A DNA stretch of 64,000 bases from Parus major (taxonomy: Eukaryota > Chordata > Aves > Passeriformes > Paridae), in the NCBI RefSeq assembly GCF_001522545.3, contig NC_031774.1, positions 25,429,824-25,493,823 of the forward strand, read 5' to 3'. Shown piece by piece: positions 25,403 through 38,800 of the stretch (position 1 is the first letter of the stretch; each line of letters begins with the position of its first letter). Both the position numbers and the translations under genes were made by a program. The notes beneath the pieces are model-generated. The model did not search any database. It saw only the letters and a program-made list of their open reading frames with translations, and was not told where the DNA came from.

Positions 25403-28246
25403 TTTACCACAAGTCCGCCTCTGGAGGTTAATTGTGCCTGCTGCTCCTCCGTGCTAAGATCTCAGCCCCTTGCGATGAAATCCGGAAACATTTTGACAGC
25501 TCCGATCTGAACGCAGAATCGCCCAAATGCTTTTCGTGTTTTTCGGATGACGATTGCCGTCTTTGGGTGCACAAGAGATGTGTGACTAAGCGCCGTGGTG
25601 TTTAGCTACGACATCAGACAACTGTTTTAAACACAGTGAAAAATCTTCGTATACCATGGAAATCTTTCCGTGAGATGCATGTAGAAGACACGGCCTTTAG
25701 TTCTAACCCTCAGGTCCTGCATTGTGTTAAGCCTCGTAGGAGGATCACCTTGGCCATTGATTCACAGGAGATTGTAGTGGAGTGTAACTCCAGATTCACT
25801 ACAAACTTGGGAAAATCAATAAAACAAATATTTTTTGTCCTCTGACATTAAAGTTTGTGCTCACTAACTAAAAAAAAATACAACTTGGGATCTCAGTTAA
25901 AAGAAAAGGAGTAAAACTTTTTGCTGAAACTGTGTTTAAACACTATATTACAAATGGTTTTGTGTGACTCACGGCTCCTTCGCAGCATCCATATCATTTA
26001 AACTCCCTTTTCCTGGTCCAGTACATCTACTGTTTCACATTTTTATCTGTGTACCTCATTTCCACATTGAATACTGCATTTTCTTGATATGCTCCAGTTT
26101 TTTTCTAAACACATCAGCAGGTTTAGATGTGCTCTTTTCATCTCCTTCCTCTCCATGCTGTTCCTCAAAGAACAGATGTTAGGCTTTAGCAATGCTCAGT
26201 TCTGGGCATTTAACCACTTTGCCTTTTCTTGGTTCCTTGCTTTGCATTTTATTTAGGGCCGTGCGTATATTTTGCAACCCTTTTGTTGCAATTTCCATGC
26301 TGAGTCCAAAGATTTTATACCATTTCACATAGGGTCTTGCAGACTGGTTTCCTCGTTTTTTAAAATCTCCTTTTCATAGTTTGGTTTTGTATTCCTTTAA
26401 TTGCCATTACTTTTCACTATGGCTTAATTCATATGTAATTAAGTTATCCTTGTAGTTACACCTTCCCTATTTAAGTTCAGTAATTTATTTTAAATTAGTC
26501 TTGTATCACCATATCTTTAGAGGTCTGACTGCTCCTAATTATTAATTATCTGTGAGCTGTGGAAAACCTAAATACTGCAGTGTGGAGTGAGGTTCCTTTC
26601 CCCCTTGTCTGTGGTGCTAAGTCCATTATTTAGTGACTGGACAACCTTACATAGCTCACATACCTCACAGGGCAGGTACAATTCTGCCTCAGACTCTCCT
26701 CCTACTCTGGAATTCATGATTCAGTGCAGGACTGAGGGAGATGCAGAGACATTGCATTTTTCCAGTCCCTAAAAATTTTCTAGTGAATGCCTCAAAATTC
26801 AGTTTTCTGAATTCTTAACATTTTATCAACAATAAAACTTAATTACATGTGTGCAGAACTATCTCACTTTGTTTAAACCTGCTGTTTGCTAGTTTTGTCT
26901 GATCCTCTCTAGGTCTTGTGATAGAAGAGAGGTGCACCAACTTCATACATCTCTCTCTTCTCTGCCTTTCACTCCTTCTGTTCTTTTTTAGGTTGCAGAT
27001 CCCTCAGCTATTTGTACCTTGTATGGAAGCAGTTCCACCTCCTTGATCAGGCCTGACATTTTAATCTGTATTCTTATTGAACATAAAAAACTGAGATTCC
27101 ATGCAAGATTTTTGAAATGGGGTAAAGTGCTCATTGTTCTCCACAACCCTTTCGTGTCTGCTGGAAAGCAGCAGGAAGGGCAGGGAAGTGTTTGCACTCA
27201 CACACCTCGTTCTGCTTCTCTTCAGACTTCCTGCCTGGATGCTTCCTGCTGTCGGTGAAATAATTTTTTCCCTTCAGACAATAAAGCTCCAGCTGTATAT
27301 GGGAACCTGGGAGTGTTTCCAAATTCCCAGGTCTGGCTGTGCCCTCTGGCTACATCCCGTCCCGTACATTCATCAGCATGAGTGCTGTCTGCTCTCTCGT
27401 TTCCATGGCAGATAAACTCTGGGCATACAGTCCAGGAGCTCTCTGGGCTCCTGGCTCCTGCAGGGAAGTGTTCACTGACCTACATGGCAAACAGAAGGGT
27501 TACATCTCTGTGCACCACCTAGGAGGAGACCCTCAAACTTGAGAGCAAAGGAATTTGTAAGACTTCCATTTTTGGCCCACAATAGCAGGATTTCTTGACA
27601 AAGAATACTACAGCAGAATTGAGGAGTGGGGAAGCCTGTAGGAAACATGGGCTTGTGGATATAAGATGTCTAATAAATAAAACAATAGCATTGAATTAAA
27701 AATATTAGAAGAATAAATGTAGACTTTTATATATCAAAATTTTACATGTCCAAAGCCTAGACTGCTTACTGGAAAGGAGACATGTTAATGTCACAAAGAA
27801 AGCATCAACAAGGTGAAAGTTGATGTTCTGTTAACTTCAGTTGCCATACTCTACAGCAAGCTAAAAAAATCACATTTGCATGAGTGATATTAGGTATACA
27901 GTTTTAGTTTTGCTTTGTCTGTGTTTCTTGTGTCTTTTCAATGTAATAGCCTCTAACACTCTTATATTATCAATATTAAAGAATGTTTCATATTATCAAT
28001 AACATTTAAATCCAGCTTGCTAAAATAAGTGAGTTGCTTCTTGTAGAGATGGGTCTTAGTTGTAATCCTAAACTCAAGGGGTCCCAGGATCCTGGACTAG
28101 CTTACATCTAGGTCTGGAGCAGGTATACTTCCTTCTTCAATAGTTGTTCAGCAGCTATGAAATGTCTGCATGTTGCCTTTGTCTTGCTATTAGAGGAAGA
28201 AGCACCTAAAATAAGTGGCTGAAACACATATTTGGTATGAAAACTA

Positions 28247-28729
28247 TTTATTTGCTGTAACTCCTACTCAAAAGAGGTGGTTTATGATATAAATTTAATA
28301 TTTATTTACATTCACATAAAGATTTCTTAGTTCACAAATGGCTTCCATGATTTAGTTTCAGAGGTGATGGATTTTGTTCTCTGCTGCATTTCTGGTCTGG
28401 CAATCCTCTGTTTCTATAGCAGAGGTAGAACACAAACAGGCAGTGTAAACTTCCTCACACCTCCTTGTCCACGCAGTTTGGCCCTGGCCTGGAAGGTCAC
28501 CTCGGCAAGCACAGGGGAGCACAGCCTCACCTAGCCACGCTCCTGAGGTTGTCAACGAGGGAAGCACATGAGTTCATTAAGGAAGAGCTGTTTTTTTGAG
28601 TTGATTCCCTCTTCTTGACAGACAGGCTTAGCATTTTTGATGACAAATGAAGTGCTATTCTTAGCATTCTTTGGCTTTTCTTCACTTCCTAATGAAATTC
28701 CTTGTCTTCTTCATCAACAGGACTCATAG
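28247..28729 (-). other. PLA2G4E: Probable PLA2G4E 3' UTR with poly(A) signals
   Basis: Two minus-strand AATAAA hexamers, at 28306-28301 and 28252-28247, suggest a 3' UTR of about 430-500 nt. The extent is inferred from the hexamers only. Confidence 0.5.
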
Positions 28730-29046
28730 CTACTTTATTTCATATTCCCCTGGTGCTGGGCAGCCAGCCAAATGCTGGGTTCCCTCTCTGCCAGGCACAC
28801 GCATGCCAGAGCCATCGGGTACTTTTTGCAGCGCTTGCTCTTTCTTACGCTGCTTTTTCCGCTCCACAGCTGTATGCAAGGCCTGAAGAATCAAATCTTT
28901 GTTGTTCTGGACGTTGTAGTAACTTAGATTCACCAGTTTGTCAAAATTTTCCTCTGAATAGCTCAGATTGTTTATGTAATATGGGCCACAGGCATTGGCA
29001 ACATCAACCTCACCCTCTGCCATCTCTGAGGGACTACGCTTCACAC
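28730..29046 (-). CDS. PLA2G4E: PLA2G4E last coding exon
   Basis: Encodes residues 770-874: [36 protein letters not shown], the polybasic stretch RKKQRKK (832-838), then about 35 residues without family resemblance ending PGEYEIK. Acceptor CTGCTAG|GTG; stop TAG at 28730-28732. An AATAAA hexamer overlaps the final codons. Confidence 0.93.
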
Positions 29047-32000
29047 CTAGCAGACAAACAATGACTTGGTTAATTTGACAGAAACAATTAGGGTCTGGGT
29101 GTTTCTCAGGCAAGCAAAAATAGTGGATCACAACCCTAAACTAAATCAGGTTTTTGCTCGACTCTGCATCGATGGGACACAGCATATGAGCAGGCTGAGC
29201 TTCTATCTATCTGCTAGTGCATAGAATAAATAGGTTATTGGAAAGGAAGAGGTACATTAATTTTGTTGGATTCTGAAGATTACTGGATTCCAGTATGTGC
29301 CTTTGGCTGCTAAAGGACAGCTGAAGATCCCACCCGTGGGGCAGAGACCTGAGGGTGTGGAGATCCACTGCTGTGTGCTATCCTGCAATCCCACATCACG
29401 GTTTCACCCCAGCCAGCAGCTCAGCAGCACAGCTGCCTGCTCAGTGCACCCTGACCACTGGGATGGGGAGAGAATCAGAAGAGCATAGTGAGAAAATGTG
29501 GGTGGAGATAAAAACAGTTTAATGGGACAGAAAAGGAAGAACAATGTAATTCTCATTCCAGATCCCAAACAAGCTTGGAAGAAAATTAACTCTTTCCCAG
29601 ATTAAACCAGGTTCACATATGTTTTTATGCTTCCTCAACATTTCCACAGACCCTTTGATTTTCTGAAAGCTGGCATGAGGGAAAGAGAGCTTTAGCAACC
29701 CAGAAATATAATTTAATATAGTCAGAAATGGTATCAGAAACATGAGAATTTTTCTGTCAGCCTCCAGTGAGACCATCACATTGCCAAGAGGGTGTTACTG
29801 TGGCAAACAAGCACCCTCCACAGTCACAGGAACCTGCACCACGAGCCCCATGGCAAGGGGGTAGGCAGTGGGGAAAGTCAGCATCTCAGTGACAAGACCT
29901 CATGCATTTGGGGAATCTTCTGTACCAACATGGATCTAACAACAATGATCAAAGGGTTCTGATTTTCCTTCAAGGGTCTCTCAGAGTCCAACAGATATCT
30001 CAGCTTTGCAGACAGTGAACTGGTTACACAGAGTTACAGGGAACTGGTACCACTCAGCTGAAGCAGTCCAAGTCTCACACAGAGAATTCCTTTTCCACTT
30101 GATTATGGCATAGCCTAACAGTGCAGAAGTTAACCAGTTTGAATATGTCAGCTGTGCTTGTTTACTGCCCAGACTCTAAATTCCCCTTCTGAACAAACTG
30201 ATGGATGAGCTGCCTATGGCAAAACTGCCTGTTCATGTGATTGTACTAAAACTTCACATGCTGTACAATTTAGATCTGGGCTAGAGCATGGTACTGAAGC
30301 ACCATAAATTAAGATGATCTCTGCCTGTCACTAAAAATGGGCAGACATCCTCACAGGACCTTCTGCAGCATCCACCCTGCTGCTGTGGATGTCAGGTCTC
30401 AACTGTAAGGCGTCAATCCTCCCAAAAAACTGCCTGCACAGAGCTCTTCTGTGCCAGCTCAGCTTACACTTTGTTCGAGGGGGCATGACAAGGACCTTTC
30501 TTCTTTCTCTTCCTGTTTAGTCTGGTCTTGCAGCTACCAGCTGAACCAGTCGGGCAACACAAGCTCACCTCAAGTGTATGCAGTATGCAGATACCATGCA
30601 TGTCATCAAATTAATTTTCTTCATACCTAGCAACACCCCTTTTTAGACTCCCTGATAATATATTTTGGCATTTAGCATCTGCACATCATCAGATGTACAC
30701 CTTATCAGGTAGATAACTGACTTAGGCTAGGCATCCCTCTTTTCTGGAAATTATTGAGGGGAGGAAGGAAAGCACACTCCCTCACAGAGCAATGCAAAAG
30801 AGCAGTGCAGTATGGAAGCTAAATCTCAGCTCTTCTACTTCTTTCCTCTTTTCTCCTTTCTTTAATTCTCTCTAAAAAGGGCAACTGCAGAAAGCAACCT
30901 TTCAGTTATCTGATCAGTGGTGAGAGCTGGAGTAGAATGGTATGTGTAAATGCAAAAATACCATTAGCCTATTTGAATACTGTCCAAAACCCTAGCTGTG
31001 CACCTCCAATGTCTAATGAACTCCATCAACACAGCTAAAGTACCATATTATTTTTTGCAACTTACTTAATACAAAAGGATAAGAATTGATGTAATTGGGA
31101 CAATAGTCTCTGCACTTGTTTTGGTTTTAAATTGAATGTACCATGTAGTAACCTAGAATTTCTGCATTTCAAGTATACTGTGGGGCTTTGAAGTGAACTC
31201 ACAATCAGATTTAGGAATTTGAGCATCTGGAAAAGGAGCAACTGAGACTTTGGTAGCAAGAGAATATTGTGGCATGTGGGTTATAGTACCAGGATTTAGA
31301 ATTCATCTGTTTAAAAGTGCCTGGTAATGTTGCTATTGAAACTCTTCAAATTTCAAAGTGAACAGACACTGTTGGAATGGCTCAGTGTTGTTCTTTCATC
31401 GCTTCACTATGCTTCACTGTTGCATTTTCATCACTTTGCTAGTTCATACTTTTGTTTTGAAGGTTATCTGCCTAACTGTAAGCCTTGAAATTATTTTAAA
31501 CAATGAAAACCTTAGACTCCTTGGAGCATTCTCTAACAGGAGAGGATGACTAGTATGAGAGGAAATTACCCCTGCTAATTTCTGCTACTGCAGATAAACA
31601 GACTATTCTTTTCCTCACTTAACTACAATCTGCTTATGAAAAGCCAAAAAAAAAAAATCTGTAGAGGAAAATACGTGCCAAAGGTTAATCCCACATGCTT
31701 CTCTACTGTCCAGAAGAAATCACACATTTTAAGTTTCTTGATATGGTTCAGATCTAAGCAGAGAGTTCAAGTCTCTTATTACAGCATGATTTGAAAAGAG
31801 ATATTATCCAATAAAAAAGAGGGAGAAAGTGGCTACTGGCCTTGTTAATGTGAAAGATAACTGTTAACTTACCAGGTGCTTTGTATTCCCTGAAGGTGTC
31901 ATTTACTAGAGGGAAAAATACCACAATAGGTGTTTCTGGGCTCTCTTTATCACCAACAATGTAGCATTCCTTCAGATGTGGAGTTTCCTGGTCATCTGGC

Positions 32001-35000
32001 ACCTCTGTAGGGAAAGGAATTCCCTGTTTTGCGAAGTACTTAGAGGCATCTTTCAGGGGCTTGTTGTCACAACAGGAAAGCAAAACAAAAGAAAATATCA
32101 GAACATGCAGGAAGAACTTTGAATTTGATCAAAATCTGATTTCATTTGGAATATTTGTGAGGCAAGGGACAGGTTCTGACAGGTTATGGTACATACCCAG
32201 TTTAGGTGTAGGTTGTTTATGGAGCCAGGACTTGGAAGGGCAGAGTTAAGTGAGATGGATCTGAGTCCACATGCCTGTCTTTAAAAATCTACATTGGCTG
32301 TATTTCTCATTTGGCTATGAAAAAGTTGCCTTTAGACAACTTCTCATTCCTAAGGAATTTAACATTCCTAAATGCAAACTCTTTTTGCATTTATTTGCCT
32401 ATCTGTTCTTCTGCATCAAACCCTTCTATTGTTGCAGTTATACTGTCCTGAAGGTACATTTTCCCTTGCATAGGAATAAGTATGATTCCATTGAGAAATA
32501 CTAGACAGTGTTTAAAGGCAATTAGCTTCATTCATTCTACTTGTGACTGCCTTCAAATCAGCTAAAACCACTTACTTGTAAAAATGGGCAGGTACAGTTT
32601 ACTAAATTATTACTTCCTGATAACATTTTTACTGTTCCATAAAGATATGTGACACCCAGCTAAAAGCAAACTGTTAACTTATCAACACCTCCCAGATATG
32701 GGGGAAAAACAAACATTTCTATGAGTAGAGGATTAGCTGTTCTGGGAACTCAGTGATGAAACAGAGAAATCAGGGAAGAAGAATGTGCAAGACTCACCCC
32801 TGTCTGTGAACCTGAGCTGTAGTTGAAATGCAAAATGACATCCACTTTCCTTTCTGGTCTCATAAGGGGTGGGTAACTGGTAGCAAAGGCAAAGGCAGTA
32901 TCAATCAGGATGAGGTAGTCTGTTGCTGTTGTCAGGTGGTTGGGCTGGGAGTCCAGCTCACAGTCTAGGAGAGAAGCACGTTTTTTCAGAGAAGGGGCCC
33001 AAGGCAAGAGCAGTGCTGAGGAAAGTCTATTGTTAAAAAAAAGGGACTTCAACATTTCTTGGGTCCTATAGACCTACCTATATAGCTGATGGCTGCAGTT
33101 CAGTAATTTCTCAGTTCCTCATCTGGCTTCCTCTTTTCACTCTTTACTCTGCAATTTCTTTGGCTTTCCTCTGACTAAAAGGGATTAATATAGCACTTAG
33201 GAGAACAGACTTAGTTCATCTTGTCTGTAAGTCTGATCAGTTGATGTGGGTTTTTTTGTAGTTTTCTTTTTTTATTTTTCTGTTAATGAAACAAATTAAA
33301 ATGGCACCTCACTCTCTCAACACAGTGAAAAGACTAAATATGTTGGGTGCCTTGCTCACTTTGAGAACAGGAACACAGCTACAATTTTAAACAGAATATC
33401 TAGTGACAGATATTAATGATATATATATATATATGAATATAAATTCCCTACCTGGATTACAGGGAATACCATTACAAAGGTGATATCTTACTTAGAAATA
33501 AAAATATAACAGGAAACAAAGCTCCCTGCCACATCCTTTGAGCCAGGCAAGAGACAGTGTATGGCAGCACCAGTGCCATGTCGCAGGCACAGCAACAGCT
33601 GGCTGGCACAGACAGGTGCTGGGTGAATAATTGGGATTCTTCTCACCTATCAGTCATGAGACTTCATGAATTTTTTTGAAAAACTTATTTTGAAGCCTCT
33701 CCTGCTACCTAATCTTAGCTTTCAGTGACAAACAGCTTCAAATACTATAAGAATGAAACAGAAAGCAGTTAGCCCGATAACATTTAAGGATTGTTTCTTT
33801 TTCACAAGGATGGTTTAAACTGTAACTCTGAGCAGGGTGTTGCTACCATACCTTTCCACCTGGAAAACTCGCTCTCTAGGTAGTTGTTGTTTATCTGGAG
33901 GCCTTTCAGGAAGTTATGGATTTCTGAGGCTGCCGGACGTAACATTGCAACATCTCGGAAGATTTCTGAAAAGCTGTCAGGAGGACAAACCACTCGAGTA
34001 TCCAGCTCATTTGGTCTTGTAGGGAATAAGGCTTCATCACCTGCAGAGGGAAGAACAACAATTTATATACGTGGCTTCACTGTTGAAGTCAATCTGTGAA
34101 GTCATCCTTTGGTTTAATATGGTTGGAAAACTTGGATTTCTTTCTCTTTTTACTTCCAGGATTTTCACAAATCTCATGCTTTTTTAGCTAAGCTTTGAAA
34201 AATCCCTTTCTTCTTCTCATTTCACAGTGACAGAGGTTTTGTTTGCTGCAAGAGTCCACCTCACCAACTAGAAATTTCTTTGCTTTGCCAAGATTTTATC
34301 CATTAAATATCTTGCACTTAACTTTGTCTTCCTTTGCTACTCTATGCCACATTATCTCTCTCAGATACATAAGCCACACAATAACAATCTCTCAGACACA
34401 CAAACATAATTAATGCTCCTCACCAGCAAATACAAAATCCTTGATTGAACAACCTTCTTCCTTTACTTTCCAAATTACTCCCTTACAAGTGCTAGAAGAT
34501 AGAATAAGGAAGCCTTTTTGAAATACTTCTCTTCCTTGTCATATTTTCTTTGTAATGTGTTTGTCCTGTGTATTTGTCCTTGAAATCTGACCCTGCAGAT
34601 CTTTCTTAATTTGGTATCATGTTTTGCAGATCTCATGACTGGAATGACTTCCAGTAGTAACTGAAGTTTGTGTCAATGTTTTGTAGACTTCAGAGATGCG
34701 AGAATGTTGTTTGCTCTCATTTCTCTGATGCTTCAACTTCTGAGAGAGGAGATGGAATACTGTGGAATGCTGTGGGAGCATCTTACATCTACAGGGATCA
34801 TTTTCTCTAGTTTTACCCTCCTGCTCAGAAAACATCTCATAAGAGGGCCATTGTCTCTTATTTTTCTGTGTTGGATCCTGTGGGTTCTTTTCACATATAA
34901 CTAAAATAATTGCTATATGTAATGCATGGCATGAATTTCCTTCTGGTCTACATGTGGATAATGGAAATTCCTGAGGAGAATGGTCTAAAAGGGCTTTGAA

Positions 35001-35816
35001 AAATTCAGTAAGTAGCAGCATAGAGGAAAAGCAAAAAAAAAGATAAAACAAAATAATCACATAAGAACAACCCACCTATGTCAATAATTTTGTCTCGTGT
35101 CCATTTGTGCCAGAAGTCTTCTGAATTAACAGATATATACCAAGCATCCATGAGATTCAAGGAAAATACACTGCTCCAGATCCCTGTGGCACAGGATGTA
35201 TTTGACAGAAAATAAATGGGGTGCAAAGGAATTTGATTTAAACTTTTTGAATAACTCTGTCACTGGACACTTCAGGGAACAGGGGCAGAAATGTCTCTGC
35301 ATCATTCTAGAGAAGGTAGGAAGAAAGTGCCAAGGTGTAGAAAGGGGGTGGTAACCTGACAGCATTTCTGAACACAGAAGGGAAGACCTGGGTCCTTTTC
35401 TGAAATTGCAGCCAGGGACAGAGAGATTCTAAGTTGCTTCCTTATGCCACACCATTAACTGCAGTGAAATCTCCACACAAGGAAAAAGTTTCTGCTTCTC
35501 AAGAAACCCCTTGAAACTTCCTTTTCCCTTTAGGCAGTTGGTGGAAGTAGAAAGAACAATGAGGCAAGAGATTGCTTTTGCAAAGGGAAGAAATGTTTCC
35601 TTACTGCTTTCACTTTTTTATGCAAGAGGGAAAAAAAAAAAGATAAATATTACAACCTATTTGCACTCTGAAATGGAAATTTTATCTTAAGAATTTAATC
35701 AGGGCTAGATGTGGCAGGAACTTTGTAGATAAAAAGTTGTATTTTAGAGACTCAGGCTGCAGAAGAAACTGATGATTTAACTTAGCAGGAATGATACACA
35801 AGTTTTGTTGCTGAAA

Positions 35817-35852
<36 letters not shown>

Positions 35853-38800
35853 AAGAAGGTCTCATGTCAGTAAGCATAACCATAGATGAAATCAATAAAT
35901 CTGTTAAGATGAATAAGATCACAGAGAAAATGAAAAATCCTGCAGATTGTGACCTGCTATTCTGGTATTTTACCATATACTGCTCCTTGCAGATAAAAAC
36001 ACACTAACTGTTAAATTTCAGAAGAGGGGTTTGTGCAGGAACAGATTACATTATATTACTTTTTCCCAGAACAACAAATCACCTTCCAAAAAGCAGATTC
36101 TGGATTCTGGGACTTTCTTCATCAGGCGACCCATGAAGAACTCGCTGCCAAAATCTTCAGCACGAATGAAGGCACCGTATTTTGGGAATCCTACCTCATA
36201 GGGGGTGAATTCCACCCATTCTAAAAGAAAAGGCATGAGATAGACTGATTACAGCAGCAGAGGCATAATTATTTGAATAAAACACAATATTGGCCATTTT
36301 AAGGCAGACTGGTTTCTAATTAAGGCATTTTGCAAGCAGGCATTTATCCACTGTACATTTCACAGCAGTAAACAATTGAACAAATGAACAAAAGCAGAAC
36401 AAATTGTCCTCTTACATCTACATGTCTCTATAAACTTTTTGACAGTTTCTACAGAAGTGCATAATGTCTTCTATTGTCCTGGTTTTGATCCTGAATACAG
36501 AATTATACTAAGGTCTTCAAAATATTAACCAGTAAATTTCTCCTCTGAGGTGGATTAATCTTTCAAAGTATTTGTGCATTTAATTGACAATCCTAAATTG
36601 ACCCCAACTGGGATTAAACATGAAATGCAGTTCTGGAGTACTGTTACCTCTAAAATCCTGGTCGCTGATTTTATCCTTCACATTGAGAGAGAGGTAGATG
36701 GGCAGGGGGTTTTGACCCTGATTTAGTGCCTGCTGCTGATCTGTGAGCTTATGGCAGTCCTCCTGTTTTGAAGAATGACAGTAGCTGAGGAGAACTGGAT
36801 GACACAAAGAGCCTCCCACTTCATCTAACCCGGGATTCTGTCAATGCAGTGCATACATGATTCCAACAAGGATGTTCCCCAGATGCTTAGTTCAGAAAGG
36901 TGCCGTCACCCCTATCCCTGCCCCAACGCTTCACCACACAAATAATCCTAAATTCATGTGTTGAAAGAATATGGTAAGGAGAAAATGCTGGCACCTGTGT
37001 TTTTTATTTCAGAAAAAATGACTGGGAATGTTTGAAAAGCACTTTTGACAGGAAATATTTCATTATGAAAGAATGCCCTCTCTGACTGCCCAGAAAAACC
37101 TCTTTTCCTCAGACCCGTGACAGAGACAAGGTTCATGCAGAGTTAATGTTCAGCAAGGCTTGGCCCTTCTGCTACAAAGCTCAGGCAGGGTGGAAAGGGT
37201 GGGATGGTTTGGGAGCAGACCTAAGGCTTGTGAGTGTGCTCCTACAAGCAGAACTACAGGTGCTCCCCATCACCAGAGCAGCCCATGGAAGGATGGCTGT
37301 GCCACCAGTGCCACCAGGCTTCCCTTGGGCTACTGCTGGTCAGGGGACAGGGCTGTGGGGACACTCACAGCTCCCTGCTGAGCACAATCCCAGGGAGTCT
37401 ACCACTGTGCAGTAGAAATGTGGATGTGTGCGGGGTTAATCATATTACAGGGGGAATGTTTTCTCGTTCTAAAGTATAAATGGCCTAGTGGGAAAGAAAT
37501 ATTCATGAAGATTAAAATAAAACCTGAACACAGGTCTTGAAGGAGATGTTTGCAGGGTGATTATTAACAGCTCAGAGATACTGCCTTTGGGCCAGTGATT
37601 TTCCTTTGCCTTATCTTATTGTGCAGCTCTTTTAAAAGAACAGCAAGATTTTCATTCTAATATTTACATGTGAATTCACAGAATCGACAAATGGTCAGGG
37701 TTGGAAGGGCCCTTAAAAATCACTTAGTTCCAATGCCACTGCCATAGGCAGGGACACCTTCCACAAGACCAGATTGCTCCCCATCCAACCCCGTCTTAAA
37801 CCCCTGCACGGATGGGGAGTCCATGACCTCTTGGGAACCTGTTCCAGTGTCTCACTATCCTCAAAGTGAAGAATTCTTCCTAATACCTAATCTAAACCTA
37901 CCCTCCTTCATCTTAAGGCCATTTCCCTCTTGTCTTACCACTACATGCCCTTGTGAATAGTCCCTCCCCAGCCTTCTTGTAAGCCCCTTTTAGATTCTGT
38001 GGGGAATAAATGAAAAGTTGTTCGTACTGTGAGTTTCCTGTTTTTCTTTTCATTCACATCTTTTCTGTACCAGGTGTGATGTTAAGATCTGTATAATTAC
38101 AGACATAATGAATGGTACTGCCAAGGCACACGCATTAGGCATCTATATGAAAAATAAACAAACAAACAAACAAAAAATCTCTTTTGCATAAGGGTGGTCA
38201 AACATTGGCATGTGTTGCCCAGAGAATTTGTGGAGCCTTCAGCTGTGGAGATATTCAAAGCCCATAGATCTGGGTATCCGGCCCTTGCTAATCCTGCTTG
38301 GACAAGATGAACTCCAGATGTCCCTTCCAATCTCAACTAGTTTTTGATTTACTGTCTTTCCTCAGTGCTGTATTCACTAGATATTCAAATCTGAAGAGAA
38401 AGGTGCTGTTATTGTACCTCATCATGTAACATGGTTTCAATGATGAGTCCCCATAGATCTGTGAAACACAGCTGATGTCCTTCCTGTTTCCTCTGGTGCA
38501 ACTCTTCCAAATAGTATTTCAGACGATCAGGAGCAAAACAAGTAACAAACTTATTTTTAAGTACATGCTTTCGGACATCATTGAGGGTTTCCTTGAGATC
38601 CTTTTGGGACCAGTGAGGATCTTCATACAAGTTTGACATGGTCCTAAGAAAAACCAAACAAACAAAAAACCAAAGGAAATGTGTGTGTTCTGAAGCAGAG
38701 CTTTGGTAAGTTATGGAGGTTTGTGTACTGCATCATTTCATTTATATGAAAAAACAACATGTGTTTGGTACTATCCACAGATTTAATTAATTGCAAATGT

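Larger units (their letters stand above)
25087..28246. other. Intergenic region between EHD4 and PLA2G4E
   Basis: Holds the EHD4 promoter at the low end, an (AT)12 repeat at 25379-25402, and otherwise AT-rich unique sequence. No ORF here resembles a known protein. Confidence 0.75.
36763..38417 (-). other. PLA2G4E: PLA2G4E intron 14
   Basis: Carries two CR1 fragments in opposite orientations and an AAAC repeat between them, listed separately. The remainder is unique sequence. Confidence 0.8.

Noticed and set aside
24940..25510. Long plus-strand open frames of 163 and 175 codons over the EHD4 promoter
   Set aside because: They arise from the GC-rich 12-bp tandem repeat and CpG island opposite EHD4 exon 1. 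The compositions are proline/alanine or cysteine/histidine low complexity, with no family resemblance.
34617..35075. 152-codon frame adjoining PLA2G4E exon 17
   Set aside because: It lies inside intron 17. Exons 17 and 18 join in phase without it and its sequence resembles nothing in the family.
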